Below, piece after piece: positions 10,867 to 23,200 of a stretch of 64,000 nucleotides of DNA (position 1 is its first letter; each line of letters opens with the position of its first letter). The stretch covers positions 62,001-126,000 of the forward strand of contig JAQGDQ010000354.1 in assembly GCA_030141605.1 (NCBI GenBank), given 5' to 3'. Both the position numbers and the translations under genes were made by a program. Source of the DNA: Tubiluchus corallicola. Lineage: Eukaryota > Priapulida > Priapulimorpha > Priapulimorphida > Tubiluchidae. Below the pieces are notes generated by a model that did no database searches, was not told the DNA's origin, and saw nothing but the letters and a program-made list of their open reading frames with translations.

Positions 10867-11460
10867 NNNNNNNNNNNNNNNNNNNNNNNNNNNNNNNNNN
10901 NNNNNNNNNNNNNNNNNNNNNNNNNNNNNNNNNNNNNNNNNNNNNNNNNNNNNNNNNNNNNNNNNNNNNNNNNNNNNNNNNNNNNNNNNNNNNNNNNNNN
11001 NNNNNNNNNNNNNNNNNNNNNNNNNNNNNNNNNNNNNNNNNNNNNNNNNNNNNNNNNNNNNNNNNNNNNNNNNNNNNNNNNNNNNNNNNNNNNNNNNNNN
11101 NNNNNNNNNNNNNNNNNNNNNNNNNNNNNNNNNNNNNNNNNNNNNNNNNNNNNNNNNNNNNNNNNNNNNNNNNNNNNNNNNNNNNNNNNNNNNNNNNNNN
11201 NNNNNNNNNNNNNNNNNNNNNNNNNNNNNNNNNNNNNNNNNNNNNNNNNNNNNNNNNNNNNNNNNNNNNNNNNNNNNNNNNNNNNNNNNNNNNNNNNNNN
11301 NNNNNNNNNNNNNNNNNNNNNNNNNNNNNNNNNNNNNNNNNNNNNNNNNNNNNNNNNNNNNNNNNNNNNNNNNNNNNNNNNNNNNNNNNNNNNNNNNNNN
11401 NNNNNNNNNNNNNNNNNNNNNNNNNNNNNNNNNNNNNNNNNNNNNNNNNNNNNNNNNNNN
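10867..11460. other. Assembly gap (594 N)
   Basis: Unknown sequence. The same block (acgtttacgtgccaattatg followed by ataaactatagcagattat) stands immediately before the gap (from about 10820) and immediately after it (from 11461). The contig ends therefore overlap or lie in a repeat, and the true gap may be much smaller. Confidence 0.95.
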
Positions 11461-11689
11461 ACGTTTACGTGCCAATTATGATAAACTATAGCAGATTATT
11501 ATGGTTAGTTGTGTCTGTAAATTAGATCTTTGCCTAAAATGTTTCGATCATCGTGTTATAATTGATGAAATACTTTCGTAAAATAATGTAAAATTGTACA
11601 GTGATAGAATTATAATTATAGACTGCCCAATAATTTTGTTAGTAATAGTGATTTATGATTTGGGAATAATTATCACGCGGGGTAAATAG

Positions 11690-11905
11690 CAAAACCACTA
11701 TTAGTTTGTTAAAAGTTTTGCACAGAAACTGCAGCTAAATTATGCTAATTGCATGGTATTTCAAACATTTCGATGATAAAGAATATATGTGGCTGAAGTG
11801 CTGAATTATTCGAATATATAATTTTAGGTTCGAATCGAATTCGAACTAAAAAAACTCGTTTGAATCGAATTTGTACGTTTGATGCCCATCGTTATTTGCG
11901 GACTG
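11690..11905 (+). mobile_element. Dispersed repeat with palindromic tcgaattcga motif
   Basis: Segments such as aattatgctaattgcatgg and aaagaatatatgtggctga correspond to similar segments at 50620-50690. The gttcgaatcgaattcgaac palindrome is specific to this copy. Type unknown. Confidence 0.45.
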
Positions 11906-12094
11906 GAAAATACTAGTATCCACTACTATTTTTCGTAGAACATATTTATGCCTGCTTTTAATAATTAACTTTTACAGCATATTCTCGATTACCTGGACAC
12001 CATGTTAATTTGCTGTTGCAATATGTGCGAGGCGTATGGACTAGCTTTTATCGCCACGTAACTTGCATGAGTTTTCAAAACTAGAGAGCAAAAT

Positions 12095-13945
12095 GTGGCG
12101 GTTTGTTTATAGGCACCTCGGAACTGCAGCGCCCTCTCTTTTTGATAACTTGCAATATAATGTGTTTTAACATTTTTAATTCCATCTTTATACTTGTACA
12201 TTATATAATGCTTAAGCTTAATGTCAGTAGCCATCCCCTAGTTCATGAAAAACAAAAATGGTTGATGTAACTGTGCGCTTTACAGTCCCAGTGACGAGGT
12301 GTTCGAGTGTTGTGCGCTTGCAGTTCTGCACACGTGTCCGAGATAAGAAGCTGCATGCTAGCTAGAGAAAGCACTGTCACTCACGCGGTGACAACCTTGT
12401 TGTGCGCGTGCGGTTCTGCACACGTGTCCGAGATAAGAAGCTGCATGCTAGGTAGAGAGAGCACTGTCACTCACGCGGTGACAACCTTGTTGTGCGCATG
12501 CGGTTCTGCACACGTGTCCGAGATAAGAACCTGCATGCTAGGTAGAGAGAGCATTGTCGCTCACGCGGTGACAACCTTGTTGTGCGCATGCGGTTCTGCA
12601 CACGTGTCTGAGATACGAAGCTGCATGCTAGCTAGAGAAAGCGCTGTCACTCACGCGGTGACAACCTTGTTGTGCGCATGCGGCTCTGCACACGTGTCCA
12701 AGATAAGAAGCTGCATGCTAGGTAGAGAGAGCACTGTCACTCACGCGGTGACAACCTTGTTGTGCGCATGTGGTTCTGCACACGTGTCTGAGATACGAAG
12801 CTGCATGTTAGGTAGAGAGAGCGCTGTCACTCACGCTGTGACAACCTTGTTGTGCGCATGCGGTTCTGCACACGTGTCTGAGATACGAAGCTGCATGTTA
12901 GGTAGAGAGAGCGCTGTCACTCACGCTGTGACAACCTTGTTGTGCGCATGCGGTTCTGCACACGTGTCCGAAATAAGAAGCTGCATGCTAGGCAGAGAGA
13001 GCACTGTCGCTCACGCGGTGACAACCTTGTTGTGCACATGCGGTTCTGCACACGTCTCCGAGATAAGAAGCTGCATGCTAGGTAGAGAGAGCACTGTCGC
13101 TCACGCGGTGACAACCTTGTTGTGCACTTGCGGTTCTGCACACGTGTCCGAGATAAGAAGCTGCATGCTAGGTAGAGAGAGCACTGTCGCTCACGCGGTG
13201 ACAACCTTGTTGTGCACATGCGGTTCTGCACACGTCTCCGAGATAAGAAGCTGCATGCTAGGTAGAGAGAGCACTGTCGCTCACGCGGTGACAACCTTGT
13301 TGTGCACATGCGGTTCTGCACACGTCTCCGAGATAAGAAGCTGCATGCTAGGTAGAGAGAGCACTGTCGCTCACGCGGTGACAACCTTGTTGTGCACTTG
13401 CGGTTCTGCACACGTGTCCGAGATAAGAAGCTGCATGCTAGGTAGAGAGAGCACTGTCGCTCACGCGGTGACAACCTTGTTGTGCGCATGCGGTTCTGCA
13501 CACGTCTCCGAGATAAGAAGCTGCATGCTAGGTAGAGAGAGCACTGTCGCTCACGCGGTGACAACCTTGTTGTGCACTTGCGGTTCTGCACACGTGTCCG
13601 AGATAAGAAGCTGCATGCTAGCTAGCATGCGGCCATGCACACACATGTCTGAGATCAGATGCCGCACGTTAAGTAGAATGAGTACTGTCGCTCACGCAGT
13701 GTCAGTTGTCACGTCCTTGAAAGCCAAGCCGAGTACCCCGGCATATTCTTGAACTGCGACAATTTAGGCTATTTTTTGTTTATTTAGTTTATGTATAAAT
13801 TTTCGTACATTTGTTTGTTTGTGATTACAATTACAACATTAAAATTACATTTGCTTGTTTCATTTTACAAAGTATTATAACAATGGCTAAAAATTTTCTG
13901 AAGCGGCACCCCCAGTAATTTTAACTACGAGCCACCCCTGACTCC
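12095..13945 (+). mobile_element. hAT-like element, copy C, with expanded internal repeat
   Basis: The left part matches copy A from about gtggcggtttgtttatagg. The right end is acgagccacccctg, i.e. terminus CAGGGGTGGCTCGT on the other strand. Between them, one internal block that is single-copy in copies A and D has been amplified to about 15 units of 90 bp. Confidence 0.75.
12309..13640. repeat. 90-bp minisatellite, about 15 units
   Basis: The unit contains cacgtgtccgagataagaag, ctgcatgctaggtagagaga and tcacgcggtgacaaccttgt. It is nearly identical across 1.3 kb. Because 90 is divisible by 3, a 481-codon plus frame and a 224-codon minus frame stay open. These have no homology and are not taken as genes. 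A diverged extra unit follows at 13625-13710. Confidence 0.92.
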
Positions 13946-16900
13946 TCCTATACAGCAAAATTGTTCATTAGAAGTAGTTCAGCAGTTAGTCTGGATGTTT
14001 TCACTGTATTTAGCAAGTGGAATTGTGGCCAAATTCCTATACTGCAAAATTATTTATTAGAAATAGTTCAGCAGTTTGACAGAAGAGCTTTTAATTTTTT
14101 CATTGATTTGAGATAGAAGAGAGACATTTTTGAAGCCAAAATATTTTGTCTTTTTATTTTCTTAAGCATAAATTATTGAAACATAATTAAGAAAAACACA
14201 CCTGTTAGTATAAGTTCATCTATACTATCTGTTTTTAAACTAAGAATACTTATTTGGAATAATTCGTATATTCTTGTAACTAATTGACAATGTTACTGTA
14301 TGTTGATTTAGATGTTGATTGTGATAGTTAATTAACAAAGAATTGGCGGAATGTGAATGAATAAAAGTGAATAAATGCTTATTTTCCTTGCCTAAAACTT
14401 TACCTCTGAAAATGTTACTAGTGATAGTAATTCAGTGGTATTCAGTGTGTTTTTATTTCACTGCTTATAAGTATCGTGCATTGCTTTATATTTTTACTTC
14501 CTTACAAGTTAAACTGTTTGCTAGTCCAGCTATTTTCAATGTTATTACATGTCCCCTGTTGTTATTGTTTGCAGCTAAATTTCTGTCTTGATTATCTGTT
14601 GTTATTAAAACTTAAATATGTGCTTTTGCAGCAAAATCAAGTTGTTTAGCTTCTGTGAAATAATATGCTCTTATTTCTCAATGTAAAGAATGCCATTAAA
14701 GCTATTAGAATGCCATTAATGTGAAAACGCAAACGTCTTTGTTTTATCCAAGGATAGTATTTAACAGAAAGCTTATTTTAAAAATTTAATATCGTACCTT
14801 TCCTTTTAATAACGTATAGAAGTAAAGAAAGGGCAGAAATTTGGAGAAAAATTGATACTTTAAAGGGGGAGAAGCTCTGAATATCCGAGGTTCGAAAACC
14901 GAAAAAGCTTGAATAAAAAGAGACGTATTTATATGAAGACCACTGTACTTGTCTTTAATGACTGCCAAAAAAGAGAAACGATTAATTGTAATGCTAACAT
15001 ATATATTTTGCAATATTTACTTACACAAAACAACAGTGAAAACAAACAAACTATATTAAACAATACATTAATCTTCTATAAACTAATCAAAATAATGATC
15101 TATAATTAAGCCATCTAAACCGGGATAATGTGAGTGTTCTCTACGACACGTTACCAATGAGTTAGTTCTACGGAAGGCTTATAACATTCAATATTCATTA
15201 TATCTACAATAGGGTTAGATACAAGTTTACGATCACGTATGCCATGTTACCTTTACAAGGTAAAAACTACCTATGAATGCGACAAGTGTTTGAAATCGCG
15301 ACTGTTTTACGCTTGCAACAGTCCGTGACAGCTAAGTAAAAGTTGTAATAATTTATTCTGTAATTTTGCAGTTATTCACTAGTAAAGTAACTTTATAAAG
15401 CCGATATTGTAATAGATTTTGGCTCATGTAAATGCTATTTACTCATTGTGAAGCAAACATGTATGTTCAAAATTTTTACGAAAATTTAGATTTTATAACA
15501 ACCGTAAACGTGTACTGTTCACAACTATCTTATTACCATCATTTCAAAAACAGAAAGCAAAGATTGTAAAATGTTTGCACATTATTTCCACCATTTCAGA
15601 AACAGAAGCAAAGACTGCAGCATGTTAGCACATTATTACCATATCATTTTAGGAACAGAAAGCAAAGACTATCTAGAATGTGTGTGCACTATTGATAATC
15701 AGTGGGCGGATTTATTAGCATTTGTCATTTCATACAATTTTAGCATTGTGCAAAATGTTTTTGATTTTGATTTTGCTTTGTGGCATTGTGTAGGTGGTTT
15801 TTTTTAAAATTGTGACGTCATAATATTTATAGTACTACTACAAAAAATTGATGAAATAGTTAAAAGAACCAACGGAAAGATATCATATGAAACACAGCAC
15901 ATTGCTAAAGTTTGTACATTTTACACGTATGAGCAAGGCATATGCGTGTACACATGTACGTGGCAAGCAAGTAACCCAAGGCTTCACATTCCACACTAGC
16001 TTAGAATTAACTCATTAATAAATTACACTAGTAAAAACAAACCACAGTTAGCACATGATAAAAGCACTGGATTCCAAAAATAAAGGTGGGCAACCAGATA
16101 AAAATAATTGATGGTTTGATGATCTACATGCATAGATAATAATAATTAAATGTCGCATGTGCCTATTGCACTGGAATTTACATGGACAGAGCTCCAAATA
16201 CCGTCAGCTCCATCACTCCTTTGAGGTTTTTCAAGTGGTCTTTAAGTGGAAAGTCCACTTAAATAAGAACTATAGAATAGAAAGGACTGTACATTAAATG
16301 TATTAATAGTGCTATCAAAAATGTAATAATAAGTATAATAATAAAACAACATAATATTTCTTAAATTTAATATTGCAATAATCAAGGAAACGATAAAGAC
16401 CATAAACATTAAAAAATGTTGTAAAAGTGGCGGTAGTGACCATGCATCGACCAAGAAAGGAATACAGATTAATTATAACAGACAAAAATAAACAGAAAAT
16501 AAAGTACTAAATAAAAAGCAAGTGAAACATCTTTCTTTTGAATTTTCTTAATAATTTTTTGCAGCTAGGTTGTCAATGGTTGAGTACGCAGTAAATATGA
16601 AACTATTTAATTTTTGTCACATTTCTCCACGATGATACATACATACTCGCTGTCGTTGATGCAGCGTCTATTTAATTGTCTGTTTTCACCCTAGATAGCA
16701 GCACAAGATAGAAATATTTACACAAATTGATCACTAGATTCACGCAGTAGTCTGAAAAGTTGTGTTTTTCATTAGTAATAAAATTAATCCGGTTTGTAAT
16801 AATGGTAAGGTGACAAGTTGTCATATATTGCTTAATATATTTATCATTTATAGTGAAAAGAATGTAAAGTGCTAAGTAGATGTGTTAGAAATTCTTCCAA

Positions 16901-17234
16901 GAAAAGTTGCGTCTTTTCAGCATTCAGTAGTGACGTTTGCTAATTTCGATGATGCACCCATGGATACCGTAGATACGCTCGATTCTGTACTACCAGCAGG
17001 CAAATCCTAAATGAATGGACGTGATGAACGTAACATGGGTGTAAACTGGACGTCTTTTCACTAATTCAATGGACGTGATGGACGTAATTAAAATAAAAAT
17101 CTCGTGGCAAAAACAAATCAAATTCATTTGCATGTGATATGAAGTCCATCACTTTTTTTGTAGTTTTGTACATCATAATTTTGAGTTTTGTTTTGCAGGC
17201 ATGATTTAAAACTAAAACTATTTATTTCTTGCAG
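13946..17234. other. Intergenic and UFD1 5' region
   Basis: AT-rich DNA with no convincing gene. Three ~48-bp direct repeats around aacagaaagcaaagactg occur at about 15535-15690. The short first UFD1 exon should lie near the right side. One weak candidate is an ATG directly followed by a donor (aataatg then gtaagg) at about 16797-16809, but nothing confirms it. Confidence 0.4.
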
Positions 17235-20200
17235 TTTCAGTTTAACATGTTTCCAGACGCATTGCGGCCTTTCAGTACACAGTACCGGGTTTATTCCGTG
17301 TCAATGTTGCCCGGGAATGAGCGGGAAGATGTGGAGCGTGGAGGAAAAAGTATGTTATTGCTAGAAAATAAACTACAGTAATATTCATTTGGTGAAACTG
17401 GTGTGCAAGATAGCAAGATAGAAAGTTGTGTTTTTTAATTTCAGAAGACATAAGGGGCGCTACTACACTTTCGCACCGCCTAGCTTTTCCTAGGTTATTA
17501 CTCGTTTCTAGGCCCGTAGGTCATTATTCTATTATTCTTACGTCATCAGTGAATGTTTCCGCTAATCTAATTGTAATTTAATCATTTATTTAGGTATAAT
17601 TACCAATAATTACGCTCTATTCACAGTTCTACACAGTATCGCCATCTTGTTTGTGTGTGTAGAATGTAGTGACGAATTTCGTACTAGTTTATGCATTATC
17701 AGGGCCTAGCTTAAAAGGCACGTGACACACTTTCATCTTAATTGCATTTATGAAATAAAGAAAAAACCTTTACTTTTATAATCTAATATGTGGGAACACT
17801 GTAATATGATACAAACTCCCATGGCTGCAACCATAATAATCATAAATTATGCAAAAAAACTAAAAATACAGGTTAAGGGCCACTACGTCACTGCGCGAAA
17901 GCGATTGCCCATTAGTGGTGTAAACACGGTTATTCACGTGCAGCTATTTGCGTAATGGCGGCGATAAGTAATGTATGATTTTAATCTGGAATTATAAAGC
18001 GTAAAAAGCACTAATATTATGGGAATATGGTGTATATTACCCCTGTTGGTCTGCTTTCTGGCCTGCAGGCGTGAAAAGAACCAATAGGCCACGAAAAGCT
18101 AGGCGGTGCGAAAGTGTAATAGCGCCGACATAAGGTTTTTATTATACTTTTGTATCTGTATGTAAGCATTTTATTTGTGTAATGGCTTCAATGAATTTTA
18201 GCACGACAACATTTGCCTTAAAATTTCCTCAAATTTGTTTTTATGTTTATGTTATTACTAGTTGCAGTACCGTATTTTCCCGTGTATAAGAGACCCTTGT
18301 GTATAAGAGACCCCTTCAATTTTTAGGCAAAAATTCTGGAAAAAAGTTTTTTCAGACGGACATTTTTAGAGGGTAGAGTACAACTTTTTTCAACTCAGTG
18401 CGGTACTGAAAACAAAATAAAACCAGTTAATGTGTTGTAGAAAAAGAGTACTGGTATATATCAAAGTGCGTACCTGCAAACCTGTAACAGGAAAAGAGAA
18501 AACGAGGAGATAATGCCTGTGTCACGATGCTTGTATTGCTTACAACCGCTTCATAGTCGAACGCGACACGCAAAACAGTTGTAGAGCACTTATTTCTTTA
18601 AAATCATTAGTGTCACAATTTATGCATCTTATTGAAAATACTTACTCCCACGTATAAGAGACCCCCTATTTTTAAAGTGAAAATTCTGAGCAAAAAAGGG
18701 TCTCTTATACACGGGAAAATACGGTAATTATTAGAAAAACTTTAATAATGAAGCAACTGCTAGAAACTTTTTGCTGATTCTTTCACTACGCTGCTGAAAT
18801 TTTGGTATACCTAAGCTTAGAGAACATGCTTTTCTGCAGTAAGTCTTCGCTTAACGACACTAATGCGTTCCAGCAAAATGTGATGTTAAGTGAAACGCAG
18901 TTAAGCAAAGCCCACACTTCAGTAGAAGGTAACGCAGATGAATTGAGTTACGTTCTAGGGGCAAAAAAGGTTTTATGGGTTTTACTCATATTTCTACTGA
19001 TTAATTTCTTTCTGCTTGCACGAAACCACCTATGTATGTTACTTACCTACCTAGCGGTTTCTCTTTCATTAGCATTTAAGTGTAGGCATCGGCTAAACAG
19101 TAAACACTGCAGCAGAGTGAAAGCCAAGCCCTTGCGACCTTGGCAATTTTATCAAGTCTGGTTGCTATAACAACAGGTTGCAGGCAAAATTCCTTCCCCT
19201 AAAGTTTGCTCCCATGTCTCACTTTATACGAACGACTAGTATTTGGTGGTCAGTTGGGAAGCAAAAACATATAATTGTATAATCATTGCAGAGTTCACGC
19301 TGCTAGTGCATTTTTAGAACAGAATAGCGCAATAAGTACTGTTTTAATGCATCAAATTAGTTAAAAAAATGTTACTAATAAAATTAGTTAAAAAAACGGG
19401 GACTTACTGTACTATAAACGTTTACACTGTACGTATTACCAGCTAATCAGTAAATGCATTAAAAACATAATTTGTCCTAAAAACGTATTTGTAAGGTTTG
19501 GATAGGTAGCGTTGCTTGCATGTTGCATGTAATGAATATTAAATTTTATTGAGCAACAAAAGTAACTGTTTAACATTTTTTGCTTATATTTCTTTCAGTA
19601 ATAATGCCACCATCAGCTCTTGATCAACTGAGTATGTATATTTAGTATTAATTAAGTAATTAAATGTTAAATAACTATTATTTATTCTGGTTAGTTTTGT
19701 AATAATCATATTATTAGAACTGTGCTATAAAAGTTAAAAGAATAAAAGTATTACAGATACCAATGCGTAATTGTATAAACTCGTAAGAATATGTGCTCAT
19801 TAGATATTAGTTTAATTTCTAATATTCGTCGTAAGACACTTCAGTCGGCCACACAAAAATTTGTTTCTGTCTTACATCACGAGCTCAAAAGATGACAGTA
19901 CGGAAGGTAGAAAAACGTTTTTTAAGCTTTGTGGACATTTAAAATTAAATCGTGGAATATTTAAAATCGGTTGAAATCCAAGTTTATTTCCCACTGGTTA
20001 GCAGTAATGTTTGAAATTTTTTCAATTCACATTTTTTCAAGCTTCATTTTTTAGTTTTGCATTACTAAATTATCGTATAATTATTGATTATTGTATCGTC
20101 TCTTTTTTGTATCATGAGCTTGTATGTTTTGATAATCATGGTATAAGCGGCAACACTACTCAGCCATTAAAACACCAATTTGCTAAAAGTTCAATACTTT

Positions 20201-23200
20201 TTAGCCTCCAGTACAATGGGCATCATACTAAATGGCAACCCTGGTCGAGAGTTAGCCGTGGAAAAGACATGGCCGGCATCCTGCGTTCCCCGAAAGAACG
20301 ATGCTATAATAATTATTGCGTTTTACATTTTAAACTAAAGAAATACGCTTTTATATGACTGCGTCGAATTAGTATATGAACGTACAGAAAAAATGATATA
20401 AAATTCCCGACCGGGTGTGCGATAAAAAATATTACCGGCGATTAGTCGGCAACAGAAGTATTCTTATTGTCGATCCCTGTCCCTAAAGGACATGTTATGA
20501 GACAAGTCACTGTCCTACTGTGTGTATGAGAGGCTTCAAACTAAAGCTCAAGCTTTTCTGATTTTGATAGTAATTGATGCGAAAGTCCACATATCACATA
20601 TTGCAAGCTAGCAGACAAAGCTATAGACATTACAAGTACATGATATAAACATTTAACCTAACATCACAGTTGACTAACTCCTTAGTTCATGTAAACTAGT
20701 GTTCTAGTGTTCACTTCATTAAAACATTACTAATTTCTTATTTTTGTGAGAACTTTAGTCTATTAACACTGTCAGTTCTTTGTCTTTATTTGCAAGATAG
20801 GTGAATAAAATATTTACCATAATGCTATAGTTACTTTTTTGTCCATAATTGCAAATCATAATGTAATATTGTTATTTTTTTTAGCGAGATTGAACATTGA
20901 ATACCCGATGCTGTTTAAACTCACAAATAAAAAAACAAACCGTATAACTCACTGTGGTGTGTTAGAATTCGTTGCTGATGAAGGAAAAATATACATACCT
21001 TACTGGGTACGATTTTCATATTTGTTTTCATTGCTTAGTGTCACTTTGTGTCTTTATTTGGAGAGGTTTGTTAAGGTATTACTGGAATGTTTAAAGCCAT
21101 TAACTGAAAAGCATAATTTGACAGCAACACACTCATGAAATTTCAGTTTTCTCGGTGTGTGTCACACATATTTCAAGTTTTGCACACGCACACACTTAAC
21201 AAAGTTCAGTTCCCACGGCGTGTGTCATACATATTTCAAGTTTTGCACACGCACACACTTATCAAAGTTCAATTCCCGCGGCGCATGTCACACATATTTC
21301 AAGTTTTGCACATGGCCACGCACGTCAAATTTCAGTTCTCTCAGCATGCGTCGCACTGCACTCATTTCATGTTTTGCACATGGCCACGCACGTCAAATTT
21401 CAGTTCCCAAGCATTCCGTAACATCACCCTCAAGTATGCAAATCATCTGGCTTCCTTTACCATCTGCACCAACAACAACTAAATAAGTTGTTTACTCTCA
21501 ACAATACTGTAGCTTACAATGTATTTTAATTTAATTTTTTGCCAGTTCTAGATGAAATACCCGAATGTTCACATATTCTTACTTGAATGTGTCTGGATGT
21601 TTTACCATGGTAAGCAGCATTGTAGCTGCTGCGCTGAAGTGTGTAGATAATACCAGACTGTAAGAGCGTGGGCATTTTGTCTTCAAATTTTTTTAACAAA
21701 GTCTGCATTACTAGATTTATCTACCTCGTGTTTATGTTCAGCAATCAAAACCGATCTCTTTTTTCTAATTCCAGATGATGAGGAATTTATTAGTAGAAGA
21801 AGGAGGCTTCTTACAGGTAGACAGTGTATCTTTACCTGTGGCAACTTTTTCCAAATTTCAACCTCAAGCACCTGATTTTCTTGACATAACTAATCCAAAA
21901 GCCGTGTATCCTTTACTTAATATATCCCTGTTAATTGTAAAGACGTTGTCATAGCAACACAGGTACTTTTTGTATTAATGTTTTTTTTGTATTTTTATCG
22001 TGTTGTTTTAATATCACGCTTTACGGCAAGGGTGTGCAAATTATCTGACTAGCCGGGTCACATTAAACTGTCCCACAATTCCTGCGGGTCACAGGCAGTT
22101 TGATCAAGGAGCCAAGAACAGAAAGGACTAATAACGATTTTTTTTGCATCCGACCTGCGTACGTCATTACTACTACATGCAAGAAAGTATTTTAGAAGTT
22201 ATTAAAATTTATATTACAAACGATATATTTCTACTTTCGGGACAGATAGTGGTCATTTCATTACAATGCATATTAGTAACGTGTATCACACAGTCTGTGT
22301 AGTACATTGACATTAAGCTACAACTGTCTTGTAAGGGTTAATGGCATCCGATCTAGTAGAAAAAACTACCCGCACTATCTTTGGGATCGTGGCAGGGACT
22401 TCAGCTGGATACACTCAATTAATCGCCCGGGCCGCACTTTCACTAGGTTGACTAATCTCTTCACGAGCCGCACAAATTCTCTCGGGGGGCCGCAATTTGC
22501 ACACCCCTGCTTTAGCTTAATAATGACTACATTTAGCATTGATCTATTAATAAACATTTTTATGAAATTATAGTGTTACAGTTAATTAAGTTCTTAACTC
22601 CATGCAGATTAGAAAATGAATTGCGTTCGTTTGCGTGTCTGTCGACAGGTGACGTGATAGCTATCAAATACAATCAACGGGTGAGTACCTTTGTAGCTTT
22701 TTCTTGTTAATGTGCAGGAAATTTGAATATATCAGATTCTGGACAAAGCACAAGAAAACCCTCCACTTACGTAAAGCTTAAAAAATTCGTCTTGAAATTT
22801 TATACCACTTACGTACTGCCTTTTTGCATGCAGAATTTGCATCGGTAGTAATGCTGTATGAAACTTGTAACTTTAAACTTCTGCGATGACCACTAGGTGC
22901 GGCCATTTTGATGATTAGTCATTTGAAACAAGTTTAGATAACACTGAGTAAATTTTGAAAAAATAATCACGGCATTCGTAGCACACGTTACTAAGTAAAA
23001 TTTAAAAATACTGTATCTTGTAAACAAGATTAAAAATACGGTTTGGTTAGTGAGTAGTACACCATGGAGGGTGAGTCAGCGAAATTTTACCAATTGGCAA
23101 AAACATTTTAAATTATTATTATTTCTAGTTCATAAGTCTTTCTAGTAGGTAAGTGAAATGCTAAGTAAAATAGATTTGCATGGAAAGTTTTTTGGGACAT

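Noticed and set aside
10616-11491. Long frames across the N region
   Set aside because: Created by translating N.
12309-13640. CRISPR-like array
   Set aside because: Units are contiguous with no unique spacers, and the genome is eukaryotic. The same applies to the 22-, 31-, 41- and 65-bp arrays.
12307-13752. 481-codon repetitive plus-strand frame and a 224-codon minus frame
   Set aside because: Both follow from a 90-bp tandem array (multiple of 3) inside a non-coding hAT-like element. Frames are open on both strands, and the parent copies have no such frame.
18802-19170. 122-codon plus frame with a hydrophobic stretch
   Set aside because: It lies within a pogo/Tigger-like element. No domain was recognised, and it starts outside the element border by chance.
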